Shown here piece after piece: positions 36,319 through 44,057 of a stretch of DNA of 64,000 nucleotides. The DNA is from Polluticoccus soli (GTDB taxonomy: Bacteria > Bacteroidota > Bacteroidia > Chitinophagales > Chitinophagaceae), in contig NZ_JARJHT010000001.1 of NCBI RefSeq assembly GCF_029269745.1, positions 1,426,001 through 1,490,000 on the forward strand, read 5' to 3'. Below the pieces are notes generated by a model. The model saw nothing but the letters and a program-made list of their open reading frames with translations, was not told the origin of the DNA and searched no databases. Each line of letters starts with the position of its first letter. The first letter of the stretch is position 1. The position numbers and the translations under genes were made by a program.

Positions 36319-36946
36319 AGTTGGTTTGCTTCAGACAGTTGTGTAATGTAGTTAGTTTAAAGTTCGCTGTATTCAAAATTGCAGTGGTTGCAGGCGAGTC
36401 TTTCATCTCGCTGAAAGCGGTCGGTATTGATGGCTCAGCATAATGCGTCCTCAAATGCAGCTGGTACCACATATTGCTATGCCATTTCCCATGCTTATAC
36501 CCAATATTCCTAAACAGCCCGATCTCTTCAAATCCTACTGCTTTATGAAACGCACAACTATTCTCATTAGTTGATAACACACCGGCATAAACATTGAAGA
36601 AGCCTTGCAGTTTGAGTATATCGAACAGTGTTTCGTATAGTACCCGCGCTAAACCTTTGCCATGGTAGTGGCGGTCTATATAAATAGTTGATTCCGGCGA
36701 CCATTGGTAGGCTGTGCGGTCGCGATGCTTGTGCGCATAAGCATAGCCAACAATGCGATCATCTATTTCGCAGACCAGCCATGGGAAGCCTGAGATCACA
36801 GCTCGTATACGACTTTCAAATTCTTCTACGGAAGGTACATCGTACTCAAAGGTGTAGGCGGTATTCTCTACATAATATTTGTAGACGTTGAGCATTCCTG
36901 CGGCATCAGCGGCGGCAGCTAATCGTATGGTGTATTGATTGTTCAT
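36272..36946 (-). CDS. GNAT N-acetyltransferase (phosphinothricin acetyltransferase-like) with extended C-terminus
   Basis: Acetyl-CoA-dependent N-acetyltransferase of 224 residues. Residues 5-168 match the PAT/YncA branch: YKYYVENTAYTFEYDVPS, CEIDDRIVGYAYAH, acetyl-CoA loop RHYHGKGLARVLYE, and GYKHGKWHSNMWYQLHL at the usual end. Such enzymes acetylate small amines such as methionine derivatives. The last ~55 residues are Thr/Asn-rich, match nothing recognised, and run 47 bases into the OsmC gene, which suggests loss of the ancestral stop. A terminator for the upstream glutamine synthetase gene sits just before it. Confidence 0.87.
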   Translation of the reverse strand: MNNQYTIRLAAAADAAGMLNVYKYYVENTAYTFEYDVPSVEEFESRIRAVISGFPWLVCEIDDRIVGYAYAHKHRDRTAYQWSPESTIYIDRHYHGKGLARVLYETLFDILKLQGFFNVYAGVLSTNENSCAFHKAVGFEEIGLFRNIGYKHGKWHSNMWYQLHLRTHYAEPSIPTAFSEMKDSPATTAILNTANFKLTTLHNCLKQTNYEQTTPIQHNGNLDR

Positions 36947-36960
36947 AGCATGAGTTGAAA

Positions 36961-36986
36961 TAAAAAGCCCCGCACAAGGCGGGGCT
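36961..36986 (-). terminator. Intrinsic terminator after glutamine synthetase III gene
   Basis: AGCCCCGC and GCGGGGCT pair around a 5-base loop; on the minus strand the stem is followed by TTTTTA. Confidence 0.9.
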
Positions 36987-36994
36987 CAAAATTA

Positions 36995-39187
36995 TTAGCG
37001 CAGGTACAGCAGCTCACGATATTTTGGCAGCGGCCAAAGTTTATCGTCTACTATCAGTTCCAGTTTATCTACATGGTAGCGAATGGTATCAAACTTCGTC
37101 TTGATATTGTCGCAGTACATTTTGCTACGCTTGTGCATGTCTGTCTCATTGTTCGCTTTCTTCCTTTCAGCGATCATTGCTTCTACAGCGTCGTTAATGT
37201 TCTGGATATGTCCGCTTACGATAGTCACCAGGTTCAGCTGTGCTTTGTAGCTTGTTTCAGGCAATCCAACTTCCTTCAGTCCTTTCACGTTGTTGATCAG
37301 AACGTTCTGGTAGTTGATAGCAGCAGGCAGAATGTGGTTGGTAGCGATATAACCGAGGATACGCGCTTCGATCTGCACTTTTTTCACATACTCTTCCAGC
37401 ATGATCTCGTGGCGTGCTTCCAGCTCACGTTTGCTGAAGATACCGTTGTTGAAGAACACGTTCTTCGAGCTTTCGCTTGCGTAGGCATCCAGCGCTTCAG
37501 GAGTTGTTTTGAAGTTGCTCAGGCCGCGACGCTTAGCTTCTTCAGCCCATGCCTCGCTGTAGTTGTCACCTTCGAAACGGATCTTCTTAGACTGTGCGAT
37601 ATAATCACGCAGCACGTGCATGATAGCGATCTCTTTCTTCTCGCCTTTTTCGATCAGCGCGTCTACTTCTACTTTGAATTTCTTCAGGCTTTCAGCCATG
37701 ATCGTGTTCAGCACCATCATTGGCAGACCGCAGTTAGCAGTAGAACCTACGGCGCGGAATTCGAACTTGTTACCGGTGAAGGCAAAGGGGCTGGTACGGT
37801 TGCGGTCAGTATTATCCATCAGCAATTCTGGTATTTGCTTATGGATATCGAGCTTCAGAATTACTTCGTCCTGCTCGCTAAACTTACCTTTTACGCGTTC
37901 TTCGATCTCGTCGAGAACTTCTGTCAGGTATTTACCTATATATACTGATATGATAGCCGGAGGCGCTTCGTTAGCACCTAGGCGGTGATCATTATTAGCA
38001 GATGCAATAGAAGCACGCATCAGGTCGGCATGGTCATGTACCGCTTTGATGGCATTCACGAAGAACGTGAGGAACATCAGGTTGGTACGTGGAGTTTTGC
38101 CCGGAGCCAGCAGGTTCACACCTGTGTCTGTAGCAAGGCTCCAGTTATTGTGCTTACCGCTACCATTCACACCGGCAAATGGTTTTTCATGCAGCAATAC
38201 TTTCAGCTTGTGGCGTTTAGCAACCTTTGTCATCACGTCCATCAACAGCGAGTTGTGGTCAACTGCGATGTTCACTTCTTCAAATATAGGAGCGCACTCG
38301 AACTGGCCGGGAGCTACCTCGTTGTGACGTGTGCGCAGGGGAATACCCAGTTTATAAGACTCTTGTTCGAAGTCTTGCATGAACGCATAAACGCGGTCAG
38401 GGATAGAACCGAAGTAGTGGTCTTCCAGCTGCTGGCCTTTTGCTGGAGCATGGCCTATCAGGGTGCGGCCGCACATTACCAGGTCAGGGCGGGCGTTAGC
38501 CAGTGTTTCGTCGATAACGAAATACTCTTGTTCCCAACCGAGGGTAGCTGTTACTTTAGTAACGTTCTTATCAAAATAGTTGCACACGTCAACCGCAGCT
38601 TTATCCAGTGCCGAGATAGATTTCAGCAAGGGAGCTTTGTGATCGAGTGATTCACCATTGTAGGCAATAAATATGGTAGGAATGCAAATGGTTTTGCCAT
38701 GACCGCTTTCCATAATGAAAGCAGGCGATGAAGGATCCCATGCGGTATAACCGCGGGCTTCGAAAGTGGCACGGATACCACCGTTAGGGAAACTTGATGC
38801 ATCGGGTTCCTGTTGTATCAGCGCATCTCCGTCGAAAAGTTCGATAGCAGTACCGTCGCCTTTTATGGTGAAGAAAGAGTCGTGCTTTTCGGCAGTAGTG
38901 CCTGTCAGCGGCTGAAACCAGTGCGTGAAATGGGTAACACCCCGTTCTTCGGCCCAGGCTTTCATACCTGCCGCCACCTGGTCTGCCATCTTGCGCTCTA
39001 TCTTAGCTCCGGATTTGATCGAGCTCATCAGGCTTTTGTAAGCCTCGTCGCTCAGATACTCACGCATCACCCTGCCGGTGAACACGTTGCTGTTGAACAT
39101 AGCCGTGATCTTCTTACCATTATAATGGGAGATCTTTTTTTCTTCGGCCGCCAGTTCTTGTAATGCGAGATAGCGTAGTGATGACAT
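36995..39187 (-). CDS. glnN: Type III glutamine synthetase
   Basis: Cytoplasmic ATP-dependent ligase of 730 residues making glutamine from glutamate and ammonia. The length and sequence are those of GSIII, the form common in Bacteroidota: N-terminal FNSNVFTGRVMREYL, WFQPLTGTTAEKHDSF, the catalytic-site pieces TLGWEQEYFVID, RHNEVAPGQFECAPIF and NGSGKHNNWSL, and FRAVGSTANCGLPMMVLN. It has its own promoter with a good -33/-7 pair at 39204-39236 and an upstream inverted repeat at 39239-39276 that could bind a regulator. A terminator follows. No ammonium transporter or PII gene is in the window. Confidence 0.96.
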   Translation of the reverse strand: MSSLRYLALQELAAEEKKISHYNGKKITAMFNSNVFTGRVMREYLSDEAYKSLMSSIKSGAKIERKMADQVAAGMKAWAEERGVTHFTHWFQPLTGTTAEKHDSFFTIKGDGTAIELFDGDALIQQEPDASSFPNGGIRATFEARGYTAWDPSSPAFIMESGHGKTICIPTIFIAYNGESLDHKAPLLKSISALDKAAVDVCNYFDKNVTKVTATLGWEQEYFVIDETLANARPDLVMCGRTLIGHAPAKGQQLEDHYFGSIPDRVYAFMQDFEQESYKLGIPLRTRHNEVAPGQFECAPIFEEVNIAVDHNSLLMDVMTKVAKRHKLKVLLHEKPFAGVNGSGKHNNWSLATDTGVNLLAPGKTPRTNLMFLTFFVNAIKAVHDHADLMRASIASANNDHRLGANEAPPAIISVYIGKYLTEVLDEIEERVKGKFSEQDEVILKLDIHKQIPELLMDNTDRNRTSPFAFTGNKFEFRAVGSTANCGLPMMVLNTIMAESLKKFKVEVDALIEKGEKKEIAIMHVLRDYIAQSKKIRFEGDNYSEAWAEEAKRRGLSNFKTTPEALDAYASESSKNVFFNNGIFSKRELEARHEIMLEEYVKKVQIEARILGYIATNHILPAAINYQNVLINNVKGLKEVGLPETSYKAQLNLVTIVSGHIQNINDAVEAMIAERKKANNETDMHKRSKMYCDNIKTKFDTIRYHVDKLELIVDDKLWPLPKYRELLYLR

Positions 39188-39203
39188 CAGATTAAATTTT
39201 ACG

Positions 39204-39236
39204 CAAATCTAATGATTTTTCTACTAGTCGGACAAA
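39204..39236 (-). promoter_or_regulatory. Promoter of glutamine synthetase III gene (-33 and -7)
   Basis: On the minus strand TTTG (39236-39233) is followed after 21 bases by TAGATTTG (39211-39204), close to the Bacteroidota TTTG/TAnnTTTG consensus. The -7 box ends 16 bases before the ATG. It is the best -33/-7 pair in the window. Confidence 0.65.
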
Positions 39237-39238
39237 TT

Positions 39239-39276
39239 TTTCTGCAATCTTCATTAAAAATTAAATATTGCAGAAA
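39239..39276. promoter_or_regulatory. Perfect 10-bp inverted repeat upstream of the glutamine synthetase promoter
   Basis: TTTCTGCAAT and ATTGCAGAAA flank an 18-base A+T-rich centre. The centre is about 58 bases upstream of the expected transcription start, a usual activator position. It also lies just after the end of the phosphopantetheinyl transferase gene. Confidence 0.55.
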
Positions 39277-39287
39277 TTACATTTCGT

Positions 39288-39926
39288 TTAGAAGGGATGA
39301 AATATTTCTGAATGAACTACATATGACAGGCTGAAATCAGCTTCCAGTGTGCCTTTGGCCTTGACCTTCATCTTTTCGCCAGTTAATTGACAATAAATAT
39401 TAATATCAATATCACTGCCGTTTTCTTCAACTCCGGTTACAGGAAGGTGGTCTATGAATTCGATGCCGCGACGGCCCTGCCATTTATATACTGCCTCCTT
39501 GGCGCTCCAGGCGAGGGTGATCAGCTTAGAGTCGTTTCGGAAGAAGGCCTGCTCTTCAGGAGACAGGAACTTGTTCTGCAGCTTTTCCATCTTCGGATGC
39601 CAGACCTGGATGTCGATGCCGCACTCAACATAAGGACTAACCACCGCTGCCACATATGGCCAGGAATGAGATATAGAGAAATAGTACTGGTTATCGTCTA
39701 TTCGCGGCTTATCGTGCTCGTCTGGACGGATGTTTAGTATGGGAAAGTCCTCTTTCAGGTGTTTGAGGAGGAATCTGCCCGCCAGCCGTTCCATGCGGCG
39801 CTTGTCGTTCTTTATATCCAGCTCGCCCATGCCAGTGCGCTCCAGGAAGAAGCTTTCCGGCTCTTCGATCTTCCATATCGCCGCGAGGCTGTATGGATCG
39901 CTGCTCCATTCACGATAAAGTGGCAT
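39288..39926 (-). CDS. 4'-phosphopantetheinyl transferase (Sfp-type)
   Basis: Enzyme of 212 residues that attaches the phosphopantetheine arm of CoA to carrier proteins. Family motifs are present in order: PRIDDNQYYFSISHSWPYV (substrate loop), CGIDIQ with Asp105, and WSAKEAVYKW with Glu144 and Lys148. The Sfp-type architecture with two half-domains usually serves secondary-metabolite or pigment carrier proteins; the pigment-like operon at 28971-32541 would need such activity. A -7 element TAATTTTG ends only five bases before the ATG, so the mRNA is probably leaderless. Confidence 0.9.
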   Translation of the reverse strand: MPLYREWSSDPYSLAAIWKIEEPESFFLERTGMGELDIKNDKRRMERLAGRFLLKHLKEDFPILNIRPDEHDKPRIDDNQYYFSISHSWPYVAAVVSPYVECGIDIQVWHPKMEKLQNKFLSPEEQAFFRNDSKLITLAWSAKEAVYKWQGRRGIEFIDHLPVTGVEENGSDIDINIYCQLTGEKMKVKAKGTLEADFSLSYVVHSEIFHPF

Positions 39927-39931
39927 GGCTG

Positions 39932-39939
39932 CAAAATTA
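39932..39939 (-). promoter_or_regulatory. -7 promoter element for phosphopantetheinyl transferase gene
   Basis: TAATTTTG on the minus strand matches TAnnTTTG and ends five bases before the ATG at 39926, implying a leaderless or nearly leaderless mRNA. Confidence 0.55.
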
Positions 39940-40004
39940 CGGCATCAATCCACAGATAATAAACATTAGCTAAAAGCTACTTCGCCGCATCGGCTAATTG
40001 CCAT

Positions 40005-40012
40005 TATATTTG
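40005..40012 (+). promoter_or_regulatory. -7 promoter element for dcd
   Basis: TATATTTG matches TAnnTTTG and ends nine bases before the ATG at 40022. It rules out the upstream TTG at 39998 as start. Confidence 0.55.
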
Positions 40013-40021
40013 TCGCCATAT

Positions 40022-40558
40022 ATGATACTCTCCGACAAACGCATACTGGAAGAAATGGAAAAGGGTACTATCAAGATAGAACCTTATAAAAGGGAATGTC
40101 TTGGTAGCAATAGCTACGATGTGCACCTGGGTTCTACACTGGCTACCTATCGTGAGCACATACTGGATGCGAAGAAACACAATACTATCGACACGTTCGA
40201 GATACCTGACGAAGGTTTTGTGCTGTACCCGCACGTGTTCTACCTGGGTGTAACGGCTGAGTATACAGAGAGCCATGCGCACGTGCCTTTCCTGGAAGGT
40301 AAGTCGAGTACAGGCCGCTTGGGTATTGATATACATGCTACTGCAGGTAAAGGTGACGTAGGTTTCTGCGGCAACTGGACGCTGGAGATATCTGTAAAGC
40401 AGCCGGTGAAGATCTACAAAGGCATGCCTATCGGGCAGCTCATCTATTTCCCTGTGGATGGTGAGATAGAAGTGAAGTACAACCAGAAGAAGAATGCCAA
40501 ATACAGCGGCCAGCCTAACAAGCCGATAGAGAGCATGATGTGGAAGAACGAATTCTGA
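40022..40558 (+). CDS. dcd: dCTP deaminase
   Basis: Cytoplasmic enzyme of 178 residues that deaminates dCTP to dUTP, feeding dTMP synthesis. The start MILSDKRILEEMEKG and the core SNSYDVHLG, FLEGKSSTGRLGIDIHATAG and DVGFCGNWTLEI (with the catalytic Glu) are classic Dcd. Length is as expected for the family. The start was fixed by family length and by the -7 element. It stands alone, ending at a bidirectional terminator. Confidence 0.96.
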   Translation: MILSDKRILEEMEKGTIKIEPYKRECLGSNSYDVHLGSTLATYREHILDAKKHNTIDTFEIPDEGFVLYPHVFYLGVTAEYTESHAHVPFLEGKSSTGRLGIDIHATAGKGDVGFCGNWTLEISVKQPVKIYKGMPIGQLIYFPVDGEIEVKYNQKKNAKYSGQPNKPIESMMWKNEF

Positions 40559-40579
40559 TCACACGACAACATAGAACTA

Positions 40580-40614
40580 AAAAGCACCGCGATGGCGGTG
40601 CTTTTGTTTTTTTA
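40580..40614. terminator. Bidirectional intrinsic terminator
   Basis: AAAAGCACCGC and GCGGTGCTTTT pair around GATG, with a T-rich tail on the plus strand and TTTTTAG on the minus strand. It separates dcd from the convergent LEA-type lipoprotein gene. Confidence 0.9.
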
Positions 40615-41073
40615 TTTCATTCCTAAAACGTTCAGTCGCTGGCGGCCGCGGTAGTTGATGGGGACATTGAGGTATATCCCCTTACCGGCTTTGACATAGC
40701 CTGCGAGTCTTACATCCACTTCTTTATTAGAGAGGATCGAATAGGCATTGGCGAAAATGTTACCCAGATTAGCTCTCAACCTAACCGGCAGCAGGAAGGT
40801 GTCATTAGCCGGCACGTCAAAACTATTAGTAATGGTCGTCTTGCCTATCTCGCGCTCGTTGATGAATACATTGATATCTGCGTCCTTTAGCTTCAAGCCG
40901 AAGTTATTTGGATTATAAAATTGGATGTCCATCCCAACATCGGGTGTGAGGCTGAGGGTGAACAGGCGAAAGTTCTTCACGTCCTGGTAAGTGAGTGCCT
41001 TTGGTGGGGGACCGCAGGAAATTAGGTTCAGTCCTACAAAAATGAGCAGTGCAAATAATACGGTTCTTTTCAT
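40612..41073 (-). CDS. LEA type 2 family lipoprotein
   Basis: Lipoprotein of 153 residues: leader MKRTVLFALLIFVGLNLISC with the lipobox LISC/G. The mature part resembles the LEA14/WHy domain, a single beta-sandwich: VGMDIQFYNPNNFGLKLKDA, VPANDTFLLPVRLRANL and a final GIYLNVPINYRGRQRL. Bacterial members are found in the periplasm or on membranes; their job is unknown, perhaps stress protection or lipid binding. The ATG at 41073 was chosen over an upstream start 30 bases earlier because of the leader. Confidence 0.85.
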   Translation of the reverse strand: MKRTVLFALLIFVGLNLISCGPPPKALTYQDVKNFRLFTLSLTPDVGMDIQFYNPNNFGLKLKDADINVFINEREIGKTTITNSFDVPANDTFLLPVRLRANLGNIFANAYSILSNKEVDVRLAGYVKAGKGIYLNVPINYRGRQRLNVLGMK

Positions 41074-41144
41074 ACGTGTGTTCTGAATTGACGTTGAAGT
41101 CAAATTTGTTACTAAATGTTACAAAATGTATTTAGAACTGTACC

Positions 41145-41185
41145 ATAAAAATCAAGCCCCCGTAGCTATTGGCTGCGGGGGCTTT
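41145..41185 (-). terminator. Intrinsic terminator after transketolase subunit gene
   Basis: Stem AAGCCCCCGTAG with GCTGCGGGGGCTT-type pairing (12 pairs, one G-T), followed on the minus strand by GATTTTTATGG. Confidence 0.88.
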
Positions 41186-41210
41186 ATATGTTTTGATCTG
41201 TTTCAATTCA

Positions 41211-42173
41211 TTATCCTTTCTTCCTTGCTATCGCTTTTTCAGCAGCAGCAATGATGTTCTCTTTGGTCAGACCGTATTTTTTCAGCAGGTCTACCGGTTT
41301 ACCGCTTTCGCCGAATGTATCCATTACAGCTACATATTCGTGCGGTACAGGATGGTTGCGCGAAGCGACATTAGCTACGCTATCACCAAGGCCACCGTTG
41401 ATCTGGTGTTCTTCGGCAGTAACGATAGCGCCTGTTTTGCGGATAGATTTCACGATGGCCTCTTCATCCAGCGGTTTGATGGTGTGGATGTTGATCAGCT
41501 CGACAGAGATACCTTTTTCAGCCAGGGCTTTGGCAGCTTCTACAGCTATCCAAACCATGTGGCCGCAAGCAAAGATGCTCACGTCAGTACCTTCGGCCAG
41601 CACTTGTGCTTTGCCTATTTTGAAATCTTCTTCTTTAGTAAAGTTTGGCCATTTCGGGCGACCGAAACGCAGGTACACCGGACCGTCATGCTCAGCAATA
41701 GCGATGGTAGCCGCTTTGGTCTGGTTGAAATCGCAAGGAACGATCACTGTCATACCCGGCAGCATCTTCATCATACCGATATCTTCCAGCACCTGGTGGG
41801 TTGCACCATCTTCGCCCAGCGTAAGGCCTGCGTGCGAAGCGCAGATCTTTACGTTCTTGCCGCTGTAGGCAATAGACTGGCGGATCTGGTCGTAAACGCG
41901 TGAAGTAGAGAAGTTGGCAAACGTAGTAGTGTATGGGATCTTGCCGCCGATGGTGAGGCCTGCTGCCACGCCCATCATGTTAGCTTCAGCGATACCGCAC
42001 TGCACGAAACGCTCAGGAAATTCTTTGATGAACTCGTTGAGCTTCAGCGAGCCAGCCAGGTCGGCCGACAGGGCAACTACGTTAGGATTGCGGCGGCCGG
42101 CTTCGGCTATACCTTCACCAAACCCACCGCGGGTCTCTTTCTCGTTTAATATTTTGATATCTTCTAATGACAT
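41211..42173 (-). CDS. Transketolase, C-terminal subunit
   Basis: Protein of 320 residues equal to the Pyr and C-terminal domains of transketolase; it would act in the pentose phosphate pathway together with a separate N-terminal (thiamine-diphosphate PP domain) subunit. Glu63 in [18 protein letters not shown] is the residue that activates the cofactor. PYTTTFANF and [14 protein letters not shown] are typical. The partner subunit usually lies immediately upstream in the same operon, but here the upstream gene is an eIF1-like factor and no N-terminal subunit is in the window. It has its own -7 element 17 bases before the ATG. Confidence 0.92.
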   Translation of the reverse strand: MSLEDIKILNEKETRGGFGEGIAEAGRRNPNVVALSADLAGSLKLNEFIKEFPERFVQCGIAEANMMGVAAGLTIGGKIPYTTTFANFSTSRVYDQIRQSIAYSGKNVKICASHAGLTLGEDGATHQVLEDIGMMKMLPGMTVIVPCDFNQTKAATIAIAEHDGPVYLRFGRPKWPNFTKEEDFKIGKAQVLAEGTDVSIFACGHMVWIAVEAAKALAEKGISVELINIHTIKPLDEEAIVKSIRKTGAIVTAEEHQINGGLGDSVANVASRNHPVPHEYVAVMDTFGESGKPVDLLKKYGLTKENIIAAAEKAIARKKG

Positions 42174-42190
42174 GAAAACAGAATGAGGCG

Positions 42191-42198
42191 CAAAAATA
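42191..42198 (-). promoter_or_regulatory. -7 promoter element for transketolase subunit gene
   Basis: TATTTTTG on the minus strand matches TAnnTTTG and ends 17 bases before the ATG at 42173. Confidence 0.55.
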
Positions 42199-42225
42199 AG
42201 GTTATTTTTTAGTTGACCGTTGTTC

Positions 42226-42564
42226 CTACTTTGTTAATGAGTAACCCCAGTCTTTAAGCCAGCCGAGTATCTTCTCTTTATAGTCGCCCTGTATGATGAT
42301 GAGGCCGTCTTTGGCGCTGCCGCCGGTGCCGCATTTGGTTTTCAGCTGCTTGCCGAGGGCTTCCAGGTCTTCAGTAGTGCCGATGAAGCCTTCCACAAGG
42401 GTCACCACCTTGCCTGCGCGCTGTTTGGTATCCAGCTTTACACGCAGTTTTTGCTTCTCTTTTGGCAGGGTCTCGCCGGCAGGTCCTTCTTCAAAGTCGT
42501 TGTAATAGTCCTGGTTGGTGCTGTAAACTAAGCCGTCTGTTCTTCCTTTATTCTTCTTGCTCAT
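42226..42564 (-). CDS. Translation initiation factor SUI1/eIF1 family (YciH-like)
   Basis: Small cytoplasmic protein of 112 residues. Residues 40-112 form the SUI1 fold: [42 protein letters not shown] and [20 protein letters not shown]. The E. coli homologue YciH affects start-codon choice during initiation. The N-terminal 35 residues are charged and probably flexible. It is transcribed in the same direction as the transketolase subunit gene but the latter has its own -7 box. Confidence 0.92.
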   Translation of the reverse strand: MSKKNKGRTDGLVYSTNQDYYNDFEEGPAGETLPKEKQKLRVKLDTKQRAGKVVTLVEGFIGTTEDLEALGKQLKTKCGTGGSAKDGLIIIQGDYKEKILGWLKDWGYSLTK

Positions 42565-42589
42565 TGACCCGAATTATTTATAAACGCAA

Positions 42590-42659
42590 GGTAAGTAATT
42601 TGCATGTTTCAGTACTGACGGGGTTTCCCCGGAAATAAAATGTTACAAATTGTTTGCTG
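42590..42659. repeat. 70-bp direct repeat, copy A
   Basis: About 86% identical (10 mismatches in 70) to copy B at 43056-43125. It covers the gap before the eIF1-like gene and the last five codons of the lipoprotein gene at 42643. It contains a short GGGG-TTT-CCCC inverted repeat not kept in copy B. Confidence 0.85.
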
Positions 42660-43026
42660 GGATTGGAGTTTCATTCTGCTTTATGTAGCCTTTCTCTAAC
42701 GCCCAATGGGTATAAAACCGAACAATGGAAGTATCAAAGTCATTAGATATTTTGCCGGGCGCAGCTATTCCGGATATTCTTTGCAAGGCATCCATTTTCG
42801 CTTGGTAAACGTTGTAACCGTGATACTTTCTGCTCAATGATTCTCTCTGGTCAAATGGTTTCTGCAACAAAAAAGAAACATACCCCGTGTCATTCTCGTC
42901 CAATTCGTAGCAGCCGATTACAATGCGATCTACATTTTTCGAATAGACATAAGCATGTTTGTCAATGCGCTTACAGCTCGCAAACCAAATCATCATCAGC
43001 AGCAGGATAACGCGTAACGAAGCCAT
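42643..43026 (-). CDS. Hypothetical lipoprotein
   Basis: Protein of 127 residues with leader MASLRVILLLMMIWFASC and lipobox FASC/K. The mature part (Arg/Asp/Tyr-rich, for example IVIGCYELDENDTGYVSFLL) matches no family I recognise. Its 3' end lies in copy A of a 70-bp direct repeat whose copy B sits just upstream of the gene, so the gene is bracketed by the two copies. It may belong to a duplicated or mobile small-gene cassette; this is inference. Function unknown. Confidence 0.7.
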   Translation of the reverse strand: MASLRVILLLMMIWFASCKRIDKHAYVYSKNVDRIVIGCYELDENDTGYVSFLLQKPFDQRESLSRKYHGYNVYQAKMDALQRISGIAAPGKISNDFDTSIVRFYTHWALEKGYIKQNETPIPANNL

Positions 43027-43055
43027 GGGTCAATCTATTTTCGAGTTAAACGTAC

Positions 43056-43125
43056 GGCAAGTAATTCGCATGTTTCAATATTGACGGTGTTTTCGGGGAA
43101 ATAAAATGTTGCAATTTGTTTGCTG
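43056..43125. repeat. 70-bp direct repeat, copy B
   Basis: Second copy of the repeat at 42590-42659, ending at TTTGCTG. It lies between the start of the hypothetical lipoprotein gene and the end of the small membrane protein gene at 43137. Confidence 0.85.
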
Positions 43126-43136
43126 CCGTGTTGGTT

Positions 43137-43337
43137 TTATTTCTTTTGCCGGTCTTTTTTGAGTTGGCCCATGTAAAAGATGAGGTTGATGCCAAGACTC
43201 ATTACTGCTACCCAGAATATTCGGGATGCCGTAAAGGCTTCAGCGATCTCTCCTGTTACCAGGTCGAAAATGATCTCTATGACCATCATCACCACGAAGG
43301 TGGCCAGCCACAATACCCAAAACGACGTCTGCTTCAT
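43137..43337 (-). CDS. Small two-helix membrane protein
   Basis: Protein of 66 residues with two hydrophobic segments (about 5-25 and 39-57) and a basic C-terminus QLKKDRQKK. It starts with ATG and is divergent from the T9SS cargo gene at 43422. No family is recognised. It could be a subunit or regulator of a membrane complex, but nothing in the context shows which. Confidence 0.6.
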   Translation of the reverse strand: MKQTSFWVLWLATFVVMMVIEIIFDLVTGEIAEAFTASRIFWVAVMSLGINLIFYMGQLKKDRQKK

Positions 43338-43421
43338 AACTCAACTTACATAGCAAATATACATAAAATATATCTAACCGCAAAATTTGAACCTGCATCA
43401 GATATATTTAACTTTATCGGC

Positions 43422-44054
43422 ATGAAGACCCTTTTTGCCCTTATCTTTTTCATTTTGTTTTTGCTTCCACATGGTTACGGTGCCAACCTTGGGGTCGACA
43501 GTATTAGAATATCCCCAACAACCATCACAAAAAACGATTCGGTTCAGATCAGATTATACACTCACACTGGCACGATGGGTTACCAGTCTTATTTAAATTA
43601 TAGCGTAACTCCCGGAAACATTTGGATAACAAGCTGCTATAAAGTTAATGCTGTTGCACTTATTACCTGGTTTGCTGATACCTTAAACATCGGAAAGCTA
43701 GCTGACGGCAACTACCAGATCAACTTTTTAAGCTATGTCGCAGGCGATACCCAATGCACCTATATCTTTGACAGCACTAAAGTAACTGACTCGATTGTGG
43801 TGCACGCACCTGAAAGTATTGATAGCTATTCCTTGAATCAAACAGTTTATCCCAATCCCACTTTCGGCGATGTAAATATTTCCTTACCAGCCGAAATGGA
43901 AATAATACAGATCTCTTTGCAAGACGTGACCGGTAGAATTATCAAAACTGCGACTGGAAGTACGCTTTCGATTGCTGAATTGCCGACGGGGCTTTATATT
44001 CTGCAAGCGCAGACTAATAAGGGCAGGTTTATTGAAAAACTCAGAAAGGAATAG
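43422..44054 (+). CDS. Small T9SS-exported protein (type A sorting domain)
   Basis: Secreted protein of 210 residues. The ATG at 43422 gives a signal peptide (MKTLFALIFFILFLLPHGYG, cut before ANLGVD); the frame is open for 102 further codons upstream but those read through the divergent small gene. The passenger (about 22-135) is a short beta-rich region. The C-terminal 70 residues are a type A T9SS sorting domain with VYPNPTFGDVNISL, DVTGRIIKTA and LPTGLYILQAQ, ending in a basic tail. The passenger's role is unknown. A secreted unknown gene follows after three bases. Confidence 0.85.
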   Translation: MKTLFALIFFILFLLPHGYGANLGVDSIRISPTTITKNDSVQIRLYTHTGTMGYQSYLNYSVTPGNIWITSCYKVNAVALITWFADTLNIGKLADGNYQINFLSYVAGDTQCTYIFDSTKVTDSIVVHAPESIDSYSLNQTVYPNPTFGDVNISLPAEMEIIQISLQDVTGRIIKTATGSTLSIAELPTGLYILQAQTNKGRFIEKLRKE

Positions 44055-44057
44055 TGC

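Noticed and set aside
37073-37948. Long open frame on the plus strand opposite glutamine synthetase III
   Set aside because: Antisense shadow of a conserved enzyme; no domain, no promoter and no signal peptide.
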